Positions 13,816-29,028 of a stretch of DNA of 64,000 nt are shown here, piece after piece. The position numbers were made by a program, and so were the translations under genes. The stretch is from Pseudomonas alloputida (GTDB taxonomy: Bacteria > Pseudomonadota > Gammaproteobacteria > Pseudomonadales > Pseudomonadaceae), in the NCBI RefSeq assembly GCF_021283545.2, contig NZ_CP128540.1, positions 5,305,501 through 5,369,500 of the forward strand, read 5' to 3'. Under the pieces are notes generated by a model. That model was not told the DNA's origin. It saw only the letters and a list, made by a program, of their open reading frames with translations, and ran no database searches. How positions within the stretch are numbered: the first letter of the stretch is position 1; each line of letters begins with the position of its first letter.

Positions 13816-15164
13816 GCAAGACCTCCCGCTGCCTGGGCGAACAGGCGTCCCCGTTCCTCGAAGTTCTTGAACATGTCGAGGCTGGCGCATGCTGGCGACA
13901 GCAGCACGGCATCGCCGGCCTGGGCCAGTTCGGCACACTGCTGTACGGCATCGTCAAGCGTCTTGACCCGAACCAGTGGCACGGCATCGCCCAAGGCCTC
14001 GGCCAGGCGCTCGGCATCACGGCCAAGCAATACCACGGCGCGGCAGAAACGCTTGACCGGCTCGCGCAGCGCAGTGAATTCAGCACCTTTGCCGTCACCA
14101 CCGGCGATCAGCACCAACTTGCCTTCGATATCAGCGCCCAGGCCTTCGATGGCGGCCAGGGCTGCACCGACGTTGGTGGCTTTGGAATCGTCGTACCAGT
14201 TCACGCCATTACGCTCGCGTACCCACTGGCACCGGTGGGCCAGGCCACCGAATTCGCGCAGAGCCTCCAGCATGGGCTCGAACGGCAGGCCGGCAGCATG
14301 CCCCAGGGCCAGCGCCGCCAGGGCGTTACTCTGGTTGTGAGCACCGCGAACCTTCAGTTCACGCGCCGGCATCAGCGTCTGGAACTCGAACGCCAGGTAT
14401 TTCTCACCGTCCACTTCACGCAGGCCAAACGCTTTGAAGTCGGGCGGGTTGAGGCCGAAGGTCCAGCATGGACGGCCTTCCACCGGCAGCGGCCGGCTCA
14501 GGGCGTCCTGGCGGTTGACCACCACCTGGCGGGCACCGCGGAAAATCCGGTGTTTGGCCAGGTGGTAGGCCGGAAGGCCGCTATAGCGGTCCATGTGGTC
14601 TTCGCTGATGTTCAGAACGGTCGCCACTTCGGCGTTGAGCTGGTCAGTGGTTTCCAGCTGGAAGCTGGAAAGCTCCAGCACGTACAGCTCGATGTCATCG
14701 GCCAGCAGGTCGAGTGCCGGGGTACCGAGGTTACCGCCCACGGCCACGCGTTTGCCGGCCTTGGCGGCCATTTCACCGACCAGCGTCGTGACGGTGCTCT
14801 TGGCGTTGGAACCACTGATGGCAACGATCGGCGCCTTGGCATGGCGAGCAAACAGCTCTATGTCGCCAGACAGCTTCACGCCACGCGCGGCAGCCTGCTG
14901 CAAGGCCGGCGTGGCCAAGGCCAGGCCGGGGCTCACGTACAGCTCGTTGGCGCGGCACAGGAAGTCCACGTCCAGTTCACCACAGCGCACTTCCACCTGC
15001 GGGTAATCACGGCGCAGGGTTTCCAGTTCCGGCGGCTGCTCGCGGGTATCGGCGACCGCAAAGGCAATGCCCCGGCTCGCCAGGAAGCGAACCAGGGACA
15101 TGCCGCTCTTGCCGAGGCCGACAACGATGCGGAATTGGTCGGAAGCGATCAAAGACACGCTCAT
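13812..15164 (-). CDS. murD: MurD, UDP-MurNAc-L-Ala--D-Glu ligase
   Basis: Adds D-glutamate to the stem peptide. 450 residues. The N-terminal nucleotide-binding motif is VVGLGKSGMSLVRFLA. The P-loop reads GSNAKSTVTT, with Ala in a position often Gly; I believe this is usual in Pseudomonas. The C-domain has NWYDDSKATNVGA and LIAGGDGKGAEF. It starts directly at the end of mraY (no gap) and overlaps ftsW by 4 bp. Confidence 0.97.
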   Translation of the reverse strand: MSVSLIASDQFRIVVGLGKSGMSLVRFLASRGIAFAVADTREQPPELETLRRDYPQVEVRCGELDVDFLCRANELYVSPGLALATPALQQAAARGVKLSGDIELFARHAKAPIVAISGSNAKSTVTTLVGEMAAKAGKRVAVGGNLGTPALDLLADDIELYVLELSSFQLETTDQLNAEVATVLNISEDHMDRYSGLPAYHLAKHRIFRGARQVVVNRQDALSRPLPVEGRPCWTFGLNPPDFKAFGLREVDGEKYLAFEFQTLMPARELKVRGAHNQSNALAALALGHAAGLPFEPMLEALREFGGLAHRCQWVRERNGVNWYDDSKATNVGAALAAIEGLGADIEGKLVLIAGGDGKGAEFTALREPVKRFCRAVVLLGRDAERLAEALGDAVPLVRVKTLDDAVQQCAELAQAGDAVLLSPACASLDMFKNFEERGRLFAQAAGGLA

Positions 15165-16247
15165 CTACCTCAGTTTCAGGGTTGCAAGGCCAATCAGTAC
15201 CAGGATCACGGTGATGATCCAGAAACGGACGATCACCCTGGGCTCTGGCCAGCCCTTGAGTTCAAAGTGGTGATGAATCGGCGCCATGCGGAACACGCGC
15301 TTGCCGGTCAGCTTGAAGGAGGCGACCTGGATCACCACCGACAGGGTTTCCACCACGAAGATGCCGCCCATGATGAACAGCACGATTTCCTGGCGCACGA
15401 TGACGGCGATGGTGCCCAGCGCGGCGCCCAGTGCCAGCGCGCCGACGTCGCCCATGAACACTTGCGCCGGATAAGTGTTGAACCACAGAAAGCCCAGGCC
15501 GGCACCGATCAGCGCGCCGCAGAACACGATCAGTTCGCCCGAGCCCGGCACGTAGGGGATCAGCAGGTATTCGGCGAACTTCACGTTACCCGACAGGTAG
15601 CAGAAGATGCCCAGCGCGCCGCCGACCATCACCGTCGGCATGATTGCCAGGCCGTCAAGGCCATCGGTGAGATTGACCGCGTTGCTCGAGCCGACAATGA
15701 CGAAGTAGGTCAGTACGACGAAGCCGACGCCCAACGGAATGGTGACATCCTTGATGAACGGCAGGATCAGCGTGGTCTCGACGCTGGTTGGCGCCGTCTT
15801 GTACAGGAACACCGCCGCCGCCAGGCCGAACACCGATTGCCAGAAGTACTTCCAGCGGCTCGGAAGGCCACGCGAGTTCTTTTCGATCACCTTGCGGTAG
15901 TCATCGACCCAGCCAATGGCACCGAACGCCAGGGTGACAATCAGCACAACCCATACATAGCGGTTGCTCAGGTCGGCCCACAGCAAGGTGCTGACGGCGA
16001 TGGCCGACAGGATCAGCGCCCCACCCATGGTCGGGGTGCCGGACTTGGACAGGTGCGATTGCGGGCCGTCGTTACGCACGGCCTGGCCGATCTGGCGAAT
16101 TTGCAGGGTACGGATCATCCAGGGGCCCAGCCACAGCGCCAGGGACAACGCGGTCAGTACACCAAGAATCCCGCGCAGGGACAGGTACTGAAAGACCGCG
16201 AAGCCTTTGTGGAACTGTTGCAGATACTCGGCCAACAGCAGCAGCAT
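15165..16247 (-). CDS. mraY: MraY, phospho-MurNAc-pentapeptide transferase
   Basis: Inner-membrane enzyme that moves phospho-MurNAc-pentapeptide onto undecaprenyl phosphate, giving lipid I. 360 residues from ATG 16245-16247 ([20 protein letters not shown]). About ten hydrophobic helices. Family motifs are present: [10 protein letters not shown], the GWVDDYRKV aspartate pair, [12 protein letters not shown] and [14 protein letters not shown]. The ATG shares one base with the murF stop (TAATG). Confidence 0.98.
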   Translation of the reverse strand: MLLLLAEYLQQFHKGFAVFQYLSLRGILGVLTALSLALWLGPWMIRTLQIRQIGQAVRNDGPQSHLSKSGTPTMGGALILSAIAVSTLLWADLSNRYVWVVLIVTLAFGAIGWVDDYRKVIEKNSRGLPSRWKYFWQSVFGLAAAVFLYKTAPTSVETTLILPFIKDVTIPLGVGFVVLTYFVIVGSSNAVNLTDGLDGLAIMPTVMVGGALGIFCYLSGNVKFAEYLLIPYVPGSGELIVFCGALIGAGLGFLWFNTYPAQVFMGDVGALALGAALGTIAVIVRQEIVLFIMGGIFVVETLSVVIQVASFKLTGKRVFRMAPIHHHFELKGWPEPRVIVRFWIITVILVLIGLATLKLR

Positions 16248-17606
16248 TAATGTTTCTCCCCGCTGGCACCGCACAATGCCGCCACGACGTTTTCCATCGC
16301 AGCGCTGCGCGAGCCCTTGATCAAGATAGTGGTGTCACTGGCATTCTCGGCGCGAACCGCATCGATCAGCTCAGCTTGAGTAGCGAAATGGCGGCCATTG
16401 GCGCCGAACGCCTTGACCGCATGTGTCATGTTGGAACCCACTGCGTACAGGGCGTCGACCTTGCCACGCGCGTAGTCACCCACCTGACGGTGGCCTTCTT
16501 CCGCCCATTGCCCCAATTCGCCGATATCCCCAAGCACCAGAACGGTGCGTCCGGAAAAGCCGGCGAGTATATCAATGGCTGCGCACATAGAGGTGGGATT
16601 TGCGTTGTAACTGTCGTCGATTACCCGTACCCCGTTCGGCGCGATCTGCGCCACGGTACGCCCCTTGACCGGTTGCACCGCAGCCAGGCCGGCGGCGATG
16701 CCGCTCAGGCTCAGACCAACGGCATGTGCAGCGGCGGCGGCGGCCAGGGCGTTGCTGACGTTGTGTTCACCCAGCACATTGAGTTGCACGGCTACTGTTT
16801 CACCGGCGCCATGCAGGGTGAAGGACGGGCAGCCACGGGCATCGCGACCAATGTCTGACGCGTGGAAATCGGCCTTCGGGTTGCTGCGTGCGAAACTGAC
16901 GACCTTGTGCGCACCGGCACGCGCCTTCCAGATGTCAAAGGCTTTGTCGTCCAGGTTGAGGATGGCAATACCGCCCTGGCCCAGGCCTTCGAGAATCTCG
17001 CCCTTGGCTTCGACGATCTTGTCCGGGCCGCCGAATTCGCCAACATGGGCAGTACCGGCGTTGTTGATAATGACCACCTGCGGTTGCGTCAGGCCTACGG
17101 TGTAGCGGATTTCGCCAATGCGCGAGGCGCCCAGCTCGATCACTGCCGCGCTGTGTTCCGGGGCGATCTCCAGCAGTGTCAGGGGTGCACCGAGGTCATT
17201 GTTCAAGTTGCCACGGGTGGCGTGCACCAGGCCACGGGTGCGCAGGATGCTGGCGAGCATTTCCTTGACCGTGGTCTTGCCGCTGGAACCGGTAATGGCC
17301 ACCACTGGCTTGTCGAAAGCGGCGCGGTTCAATGCACCGAGCTGGCCGAGGGCCAGGCGGCAATCGGCCACCTGCAACTGCGGCAGGTCGACATCGGCTA
17401 CTTCACGCTCGACCAGGGCGGCTACCGCGCCTTTGGCTTTCACATCTGCCAGGTAGTCATGGCCATCGAAACGCGGGCCGGCCAGGGCGACGAAAAGTTG
17501 CCCGGCGCTGACACTGCGGCTATCGATGCTGACGCCGGTGAACGTGGCGTCGCCACCGATGTGTTGACCCTTCAGTGCTGTGGTCAGCTGGCTGAGTGAC
17601 AGCGGC

Positions 17607-17614
<8 letters not shown>
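16247..17614 (-). CDS. murF: MurF, UDP-MurNAc-tripeptide--D-Ala-D-Ala ligase
   Basis: Adds the D-Ala-D-Ala made by Ddl to finish the cytoplasmic precursor. 455 residues from ATG 17612-17614 ([20 protein letters not shown]). The N-domain has [20 protein letters not shown], the P-loop is [12 protein letters not shown], and the C-domain carries [13 protein letters not shown]. It overlaps the murE end by 8 bp. Confidence 0.97.
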
Positions 17615-21128
<3,514 letters not shown>

Positions 21129-21132
<4 letters not shown>

Positions 21133-22076
21133 CGCAGCTTCTCCGCCACGCGCATCACGGCGCTACGCGACCGCGGGTTGGCCTTGAGCTCGGCCTCGGA
21201 GGCGAACTGAGCCTTGCCGATGAGCTTGATTTTCGGCTCGAAGACCTTGTGCTGAACCGGCAGGTTACGCGGCAGGTTGTCGGCCTCACCCTTCACCAGC
21301 TTGCGCATGAACAGTTTGACGATACGGTCTTCCAGCGAGTGGAAACTGATGACCGCCAGGCGACCACCGACTTCGAGCGCATCGAGCGCAGCCTCAAGGC
21401 CAGCCTCCAGGTCGCCCAGCTCGTTGTTGACGTGAATGCGAAGGCCTTGGAAGGCTCGGGTAGCCGGGTTCTTGCCCTTTTCCCATGCAGGGTTGGCCAC
21501 TTTGAGCACCTCCGCCAGGTCGGCGGTACGGGTGAAGGGCTGCTTCTCACGACGCTCGACCACTGCACGCGCCATTCGCCCGGCAAAGCGTTCTTCGCCG
21601 TACTCCTTGAAGACGCGGGCGATTTCTTCAACAGGCGCAGTGGCGATGAACTCAGCGGCACTGACGCCCTGGTCCGGGTTCATGCGCATGTCCAGCGGGC
21701 CATCATTGAGGAAGCTGAAGCCACGCTCCGGGTCATCCAGCTGCGGCGAGGACACGCCCAGGTCCAGCAACACACCACTGACCTTGCCGTGCAGGCCGCG
21801 CGCTGCCACTTCCGCACCCAGCTCGGCAAAACTGCGCTGCACAATGACAAAGCGGCCGTCTTCGGCCGCCAGCGCTTGCCCCGTGGCAATCGCTTGTGGA
21901 TCTTTGTCGAAGCCCAAGAGCCGCCCTTGCGGCCCGAGCTTGCTGAGTATCAGACGGCTGTGTCCGCCCCGGCCGAAAGTGCCGTCCAGATAGCAACCGT
22001 CGGCGCGCAAGGCCAATGCCTCGACAGCTTCGTCGAGCAGGACGGTAATGTGGTTGAAGCCGCTATCTATGGTCAC
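21129..22076 (-). CDS. rsmH: RsmH (MraW), 16S rRNA m4C1402 methyltransferase
   Basis: SAM-dependent enzyme that N4-methylates C1402 in the ribosomal P site. 315 residues. The N-terminal [13 protein letters not shown], the SAM loop [16 protein letters not shown], and the family block [20 protein letters not shown] are all present, with a C-terminal [15 protein letters not shown]. It overlaps mraZ and ftsL by 4 bp each. Confidence 0.98.
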
Positions 22077-22528
22077 AGGATCAGGTCACGCAATTCGTCG
22101 GGCATGGCGCCCGGTTGTTGAATAGCTGCAAGGTCAGCTGCCGAAACCGCGTTCCAGGCATCTTCATCCCACAGCTGGAATTTGTTCAGTTGCCCCACCA
22201 GCATCGCCTTCTTGTCGAGCTTGGCGTACTCACGCAGGCGGGGCGGCACCAGGAAACGCCCACTGCCATCGAGCTCCAGGTCAACCGCATTACCAATCAG
22301 CAAACGCTGGAGGCGGCGGTTTTCCTCACGCAACGATGGCAAGGCACGCAACTTGGCTTCTATCTGTTCCCACTCATCGAGGGGATAAACACACAAGCAG
22401 GGGTCTACGGCGTCAATGGTCACGATCAGTTGGCCATTGCAACGTGAGTCGAGCTCGTCACGGTACCGACTCGGCATGGCGAGACGGCCCTTGGCATCGA
22501 GGCTGACGGCGTTGGCTCCGCGGAACAC
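22073..22528 (-). CDS. mraZ: MraZ, AbrB-fold transcriptional regulator of the dcw cluster
   Basis: Ring-forming DNA-binding protein that represses its own dcw promoter in other bacteria. 151 residues starting at a GTG (22526-22528, [20 protein letters not shown]). GGGGA lies about 9 bp upstream, and the family's N-terminal [10 protein letters not shown] begins exactly there; a TTG at 22546 would add only six non-conserved residues. Two SpoVT/AbrB repeats carry the [13 protein letters not shown] and [13 protein letters not shown] motifs. Three target-like repeats lie just upstream. Confidence 0.95.
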   Translation of the reverse strand: MFRGANAVSLDAKGRLAMPSRYRDELDSRCNGQLIVTIDAVDPCLCVYPLDEWEQIEAKLRALPSLREENRRLQRLLIGNAVDLELDGSGRFLVPPRLREYAKLDKKAMLVGQLNKFQLWDEDAWNAVSAADLAAIQQPGAMPDELRDLIL

Positions 22529-22570
22529 GGCTGTGATTCCCCACAATGTTAGCTTTTTTGTGTCAGAAAA

Positions 22571-22596
22571 CCCACTTCATCCCACTTTCTGCCACT
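22571..22596 (-). promoter_or_regulatory. Probable MraZ operator: three AGTGG repeats at 10-bp spacing
   Basis: On the minus strand three copies read AGTGGC, AGTGGG and AGTGGG, at plus positions 22591-22596, 22581-22586 and 22571-22576. The exact 10-bp phasing and the GTGGG core match the direct-repeat operators described for MraZ (TGGGN repeats). They lie between the presumed -10 box and the mraZ start, the right place for autorepression. Confidence 0.7.
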
Positions 22597-22603
22597 TGCG
22601 CAC

Positions 22604-22633
22604 ACTATAGGAATCCGCCCGCAGCACCGTCAA
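22604..22633 (-). promoter_or_regulatory. Putative sigma-70 promoter for the dcw cluster
   Basis: On the minus strand TTGACG (22628-22633) is followed after 18 bp by TATAGT (22604-22609). It sits just upstream of the MraZ-type repeats. No other promoter-like pair is evident between here and rnpB; the stretch 22640-22840 is AT-rich with no gene that I can support. Confidence 0.5.
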
Positions 22634-22840
22634 GGCACGTTCATAAGGAAAAGCCTTACAGGACCGAGATTTAGCGCAACAAGGGAATGCGGAAGGACTG
22701 CCAGAGAGAAAAAAACACGAGAAAAATCAAACCCACGCAAGCGAATGGAGTTCGAAGTTAAAGTAATTTATTAAGAGTAAGATTTTTTCGGTATTACCAG
22801 AGAGGATCTGCTATCGATTCAAGCAGGGAAAGAAAGGTGG

Positions 22841-23212
22841 AGAGTCGATCTGTAAGCCGGGTTTTGTCGAGGACAGTCATTCCTCTACGACGGCCATCAC
22901 TGGACGCCTCTAGCAACCTACCCGGTTCCGACGCGGGCCACGCCTGATGGAACCCTATTTGGTCTTGCTCCGAGTGGGGTTTACCTAGCCACGAACTGTT
23001 GCCAGCCGTGCGGTGCGCTCTTACCGCACCTTTTCACCCTTACCGGCACCGAAGTGCTTAGGCGGTTATTTTCTGTGGCACTTTCCGTAGGCTCACGCCT
23101 CCCAGGCGTTACCTGGCACTCCGCCCTGTGGAGCCCGGACTTTCCTCCCCCTGCTGCTCACACAACAAAAAGTTGCGGAACAAAAACAGGCAGCGACTGT
23201 CCGATCGACTCT
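22841..23212 (-). ncRNA. rnpB: RNase P RNA (class A)
   Basis: Catalytic RNA of RNase P, which trims tRNA 5' leaders. Read on the minus strand, the ends pair: the 5' AGAGTCGATCGGACAGTCGC and the 3' end CTTACAGATCGACTCT. Universal core elements are visible: GAGGAAAGTCCGGGC near the 5' end, a CCACAGAAAATAACCGCC segment, and GGTAAGAGCGCACC. The length of about 372 nt fits gamma-proteobacterial RnpB. The exact ends are estimated from the terminal helix. Confidence 0.95.
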
Positions 23213-23279
23213 CCGCCGCCAAGGTTACCGACACGCGGGCGCAAGAACAAGCGCTAACGGCATTTATATCAAACTGCCA

Positions 23280-24155
23280 CTATTCGGCTTTCTGCTTTTC
23301 AAGGGCCAGTTGATACAACAGGTTCTTGCGCACCCCGGTAATTTCCGCTGCAAGCGCCGCCGCCCGCTTCAGTGGCAACTCAGCCAATAGCAGATCGAGC
23401 ACGCGCTGCGCTTCGGCACTGATGGCCTGCTCGCCCTCCGGCGCACTCCAGCCGCCGACCAGCACCACGCATTCACCACGCTGCTGATTGCTGTCGCCGG
23501 CTACGAAGGCGCGCAACTCGGCCAGCGGCAAGCCCTTCAGGGTCTCGAAGGTCTTGGTCAGTTCACGCGCCAGCAACGCCGGACGATCGCCACCAAATAC
23601 CGCCTCCATGTCTTCAAGGCACTCCAGGATGCGATGCGGGGCTTCGTAGAAGATCAACGTGCGCGGCTCTTCCCTCACCTGCTCCAGGCGCGCCCGGCGC
23701 CCCGCCTGCTTGGCCGGCAGGAAGCCTTCGAAGATGAAGCGATCCGACGGCAGGCCTGCCGCCGAAAGCGCGGCGATCAAGGCACAGGCGCCCGGCACCG
23801 GCACCACGCTCACCCCCGCAGCACGCGCCTGACGCACCAGGTGATAGCCCGGGTCGGAAATCAGAGGCGTGCCGGCATCGGAGACCAGCGCCACATTTTC
23901 ACCCGCCAGCAGTTTGGAGAGAAAACGCCCGCCCTCGTCACGCTCGTTGTGCTCATGACAAGCGGCCAACGGCGTATCGATGCCAAAGTGTTGCAGCAGG
24001 CGGATCGAATGACGGGTGTCTTCGGCGGCGATCAGCGCCACGTCCGCCAGCACCTTCAGCGCCCGGGCGCTCATGTCGTCGAGGTTGCCGATGGGGGTTG
24101 CCACCACATACAGCGTCCCCACCGTGGATTTCGAAGCCCCTGCCACATCAGTCAC
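23280..24155 (-). CDS. rsmI: RsmI, 16S rRNA 2'-O-ribose C1402 methyltransferase
   Basis: Methylates the ribose of C1402, the same nucleotide RsmH modifies on the base. I prefer the GTG at 24153-24155 ([20 protein letters not shown], 291 residues), because an AGG lies 8 bp upstream; the GTG at 24162-24164 would add three residues. The tetrapyrrole-methylase fold is marked by [27 protein letters not shown], a [12 protein letters not shown] loop and [12 protein letters not shown]. It is divergent from lpoA. Confidence 0.95.
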   Translation of the reverse strand: MTDVAGASKSTVGTLYVVATPIGNLDDMSARALKVLADVALIAAEDTRHSIRLLQHFGIDTPLAACHEHNERDEGGRFLSKLLAGENVALVSDAGTPLISDPGYHLVRQARAAGVSVVPVPGACALIAALSAAGLPSDRFIFEGFLPAKQAGRRARLEQVREEPRTLIFYEAPHRILECLEDMEAVFGGDRPALLARELTKTFETLKGLPLAELRAFVAGDSNQQRGECVVLVGGWSAPEGEQAISAEAQRVLDLLLAELPLKRAAALAAEITGVRKNLLYQLALEKQKAE

Positions 24156-24341
24156 TGCGCACACCTGTCATTCGGATCAAAGGCGCCATTGTAGCCCGAG
24201 CGCCTGCAACAGGGCGCAAAGAACTTCGCCGGCGATCAGGAACACGCCACCTATAGTGAAGGATCGACACAGCAACATCGCGCCCCGGCCAGTGCTTGGG
24301 TACAATTGCCGGCCAACTTGATCGAGTAACAGGACCTTTAC

Positions 24342-26159
24342 ATGATCGCTTGCCTGCGGCTGCTCACAGCCCTCTGCCTCGCCGCCCTGCTGGCAGCCTG
24401 CGCCAGCTCGCCCTCATCCAGCCTGGGCGAACTACCACGCACCCCGGACGCCAGCATCGAGCAACTGCTCGAAAAGGCCGCTTCCAGCAAGTCTGCGGAA
24501 GACGCCGCGCTGCTGCGCCTGAGCGCCGCCGACCTGGCCTACAAGCAGAAGGACTTCCCACGCGCCGCACGCATTCTCGAGCAGGTCCCGCTGGACACGC
24601 TCAAGCCGGCCCAGCAAGTGTTCGCCAGCACCCTCGCGGCCGAGCTGGCCATGAGCCGCAACCAGCCCAAGGCAGCGCTGACCGCCCTGGCCCACCCCAG
24701 CCTGCAGCGCCTCGCCGAACTGCCGGCAGACCTGCAAGCGCGCACCTACAGTGTGCACGCCGCCGCGCTCGAAGCCGATGGCCAGGCCCTGGCTGCCGCA
24801 CAGCAGCGCATCCTGCTGGCCCCGCTGCTTGGCGGCCAGGCCGCCAGCACCAACAATGACGCCATCTGGGCCTTGGTCGCCTCGCTGCCTGCAGAGCAAC
24901 TGCAGCAGCCAACCAACGATCAGACCCTGGCTGGCTGGACCAGCCTGGCCTTCGCCGTGAAAAGCGCCGGCACCCTGGAGCAGCAGCAAGCGGCCATCGA
25001 AGCCTGGGTCAAACAGCACCCGGACCACCCTGCCGCCCAGCAACTGCCGCTGGCCCTGACCAAGCTCAAGGAGCTGGCCAGCCAGCCGCTGACCAAGATC
25101 GCCCTGCTGCTGCCTCAGGAAGGCCCGCTGGCCGGTGTAGCCCGCGCCCTGCGCGATGGCTTCATGGCCGCCCACTTCCAGGCCCAGCAAAGCGGCCAGC
25201 CAGCGCCTGCGGTACAGGTGTTCGACAGCTCACGCATCGGCTCGCTGGACGACTTCTATCGCCAGGCGCAAGCCGCCGGCGTGCAACTGGTCATCGGCCC
25301 GCTTGAAAAGCCATTGGTCAAACAACTGGCCGCCAAACCACAGCTGCCGATCACCACACTGGCCCTGAACTACGCCGACGCTGGCCAGAAGGCGCCGCCA
25401 CAACTGTTCCAGTTCGGCCTGGCTGCCGAGGACGAAGCCCGCGAAGTGGCCCGCCGCGCCCGCGCCGATGGCATGGTCCGCGCCGTTGCCCTGGTGCCGA
25501 GCGGCGAATGGGGTGACCGTGTCCTGGCCGCCTTCCGCCAGGACTGGGAAGGCAATGGCGGAACCCTGCTCGCCGCCGAGCGCATCGCCCAGCCGGTCGC
25601 CCTGGCCCAGCAAATTGCCGACCTGTTCCAGCTGCGCCAGAGCGAAGGCCGCGCCAAGAGCCTGCAAAGCACGGTGGGCGGCAGCATCGCTGCACAACCG
25701 TCGCGCCGCCAGGACATCGACTTCATCTTCCTCGCCTCGACCCCACAACAGGCGCAACAGATCAAGCCGACCCTGAACTTCCAGTACGCCGGTGACGTGC
25801 CGGTCTATGCCACCTCGAACCTGTACAGCGCCAGCGGTGACATCAACCAGTACAATGACATGAACGGCATCCGCTTCTGCGAAACACCGTGGCTGCTCGA
25901 CACCAGCAACAGCCTGCGTCAACAGGTTGTACAGCAGTGGCCGCAAGCCGCCGGCAGCCTCGGCCGCCTGTATGCCATGGGCGTCGATGCCTACAGCCTG
26001 GCGCCGCGCCTGGGCCAACTGAAAGCGCTACCGGACAACCGCGTCCTTGGCCTTTCGGGCAGCCTGAGCATCAATGCCAACCAGCGCGTCGAACGCCAGC
26101 TGCCTTGGGCCGAGTTTAGCGGCGGCCAGGTCAAGCGCCTGCCTGACACCGTGCGTTGA
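24342..26159 (+). CDS. lpoA: LpoA-type outer-membrane lipoprotein, penicillin-binding-protein activator
   Basis: Outer-membrane lipoprotein that reaches through the periplasm to stimulate PBP1a-type synthases. 605 residues. The signal peptide has a lipobox LAAC, making Cys20 the lipidated residue. The N-terminal half is Ala/Leu/Gln-rich helical repeat (TPR-like). The C-terminal half, from about KIALLLPQEGPLAGVARALR, has the periplasmic-binding-protein fold of the LppC/YraM family. The order rsmI < > lpoA-yraN-SIS protein-BON lipoprotein mirrors the E. coli yraL-yraP locus. Confidence 0.9.
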   Translation: MIACLRLLTALCLAALLAACASSPSSSLGELPRTPDASIEQLLEKAASSKSAEDAALLRLSAADLAYKQKDFPRAARILEQVPLDTLKPAQQVFASTLAAELAMSRNQPKAALTALAHPSLQRLAELPADLQARTYSVHAAALEADGQALAAAQQRILLAPLLGGQAASTNNDAIWALVASLPAEQLQQPTNDQTLAGWTSLAFAVKSAGTLEQQQAAIEAWVKQHPDHPAAQQLPLALTKLKELASQPLTKIALLLPQEGPLAGVARALRDGFMAAHFQAQQSGQPAPAVQVFDSSRIGSLDDFYRQAQAAGVQLVIGPLEKPLVKQLAAKPQLPITTLALNYADAGQKAPPQLFQFGLAAEDEAREVARRARADGMVRAVALVPSGEWGDRVLAAFRQDWEGNGGTLLAAERIAQPVALAQQIADLFQLRQSEGRAKSLQSTVGGSIAAQPSRRQDIDFIFLASTPQQAQQIKPTLNFQYAGDVPVYATSNLYSASGDINQYNDMNGIRFCETPWLLDTSNSLRQQVVQQWPQAAGSLGRLYAMGVDAYSLAPRLGQLKALPDNRVLGLSGSLSINANQRVERQLPWAEFSGGQVKRLPDTVR

Positions 26160-26530
26160 TGGCCGCAGCATCGCCTACCCGTGCCGGGCAAGCGGCAGAA
26201 ACCCAAGCCCTTGAGTACCTTCAGGGGCAAGGGCTGCAGTTGCTGGCACGCAACTGGCGATGCAAAGGCGGTGAGCTTGATCTGGTCATGCTCGACGCCG
26301 ATACAGTAGTATTCGTCGAAGTCCGCTACCGGTTGCACGCGGGCTTCGGAGGCGCTCTCGACAGTATCGACGGGCGCAAGCAGAAACGGTTGGTGCTTGC
26401 CGCCACCCTGTTCCTGCAGAAGGAGGCCCACTGGGGCAACTACCCCTGCCGCTTCGACGTGGTCGCCCTGCAGGGTAGCCACCATGCAGGCAGACCGCTT
26501 CAATGGCTGAAAAACGCCTTCGAATGCTGA
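26159..26530 (+). CDS. yraN: YraN family, endonuclease-like UPF0102 protein
   Basis: 123 residues. Start at ATG 26159, whose A is the last base of the lpoA stop (TGATG); a TTG just upstream is less likely. The sequence GGELDLVMLDADTVVFVEVR carries the PD-(D/E)xK-like core of the family, and RAGQAAETQALEYLQ the N-terminal helix. The function is not established; fold similarity to resolvases and restriction-type nucleases is family knowledge. Confidence 0.9.
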   Translation: MAAASPTRAGQAAETQALEYLQGQGLQLLARNWRCKGGELDLVMLDADTVVFVEVRYRLHAGFGGALDSIDGRKQKRLVLAATLFLQKEAHWGNYPCRFDVVALQGSHHAGRPLQWLKNAFEC

Positions 26531-26607
26531 ACCCACTTCGTTTTTTTTGCTCTATGTATCGCGGGCTGGTCGTTGTTGCGCGTAGCAAAGGCCACCGCCC
26601 CATTTAA

Positions 26608-27785
<1,178 letters not shown>

Positions 27786-27812
27786 CTCAGTGATTGCCTG
27801 GACAGGCCAAAC

Positions 27813-27846
27813 AAAAAAGGCGATCCATCCGGATCGCCTTTTTTTG
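27813..27846. terminator. Bidirectional terminator between the BON lipoprotein gene and sspB
   Basis: Stem GGCGATCC / GGATCGCC (27819-27826 and 27831-27838) with an ATCC loop, flanked by an A-run on the left and a T-run on the right. It can therefore end transcripts from both convergent genes. Confidence 0.9.
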
Positions 27847-28278
27847 TTACTTGACCACTTTCAGGCTTGGCCGGCCAGTCGGACGCGGCGGCTGCCCTCC
27901 ATCGTCTGGCGGGCCATCGTCATCCGGCTGCACATCATCGTCTTCCAGCTCGTCGCCATCCATCGAAGACGGCTCCAGCTCGAAGACCATACCCTGGCCA
28001 TTTTCGCGGGCGTAGATACCCAGGATTGCACCAACCGGCACGAACAGCGAGTGAGCCACGCCACTGAAGCGGCCCTCGAAGCTGACTGCATCATTGTCCA
28101 TGTGCAGGCTACGCACGGCACTTGGCGAGATATTCAAGACGATCTGGCCATCACTGGCGAAACCATCCGGCACCTGAACTTTCGGGAATTCGGCATTGAC
28201 CAGCATATGGGGCGTGCAATCGTTGTCGACGATCCACTCGTACAGTGCTCGAACCAGATAGGGGCGACTGGAGTTCAT
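27847..28278 (-). CDS. sspB: SspB, ClpXP adaptor for ssrA-tagged proteins
   Basis: Delivers ssrA-tagged and RseA-type substrates to ClpXP. 143 residues from ATG 28276-28278 (MNSSRPYLVRALYEWIVDND), with GGAG about 6 bp upstream; the in-frame extension overlaps sspA and is ignored. The folded domain covers residues 1-110 (SAVRSLHMDNDAVSFEGRFS, FVPVGAILGIYARENGQGM). The tail is acidic, and the end RPSLKVVK is the ClpX-binding peptide. Confidence 0.96.
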   Translation of the reverse strand: MNSSRPYLVRALYEWIVDNDCTPHMLVNAEFPKVQVPDGFASDGQIVLNISPSAVRSLHMDNDAVSFEGRFSGVAHSLFVPVGAILGIYARENGQGMVFELEPSSMDGDELEDDDVQPDDDGPPDDGGQPPRPTGRPSLKVVK

Positions 28279-28288
28279 CAACGGCTCC

Positions 28289-28945
<657 letters not shown>

Positions 28946-28956
28946 TTAAATGAAAA

Positions 28957-29002
28957 CGCGCCCGGGGTGGCCTGGCAATACTGCTAGGCCACCCCGGGCG
29001 CG
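28957..29002 (-). terminator. Terminator of the petABC operon
   Basis: A 17-bp perfect stem (28957-28973 with 28986-29002, CGCGCCCGGGGTGGCCT) has a 12-nt loop and is followed on the minus strand by TTTTC. It lies just after petC and before sspA. Confidence 0.88.
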
Positions 29003-29028
29003 TTCAACAACCAGAAACTACTGCGTGA

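Noticed and set aside
12568..14340. 590-codon plus-strand frame across murG, ftsW and murD
   Set aside because: Gln/His-rich antisense shadow with no domain.
14235..16250. 671-codon plus-strand frame opposite murD and mraY
   Set aside because: Spans two well-supported genes antisense and has His/Gln/Arg-rich shadow composition.
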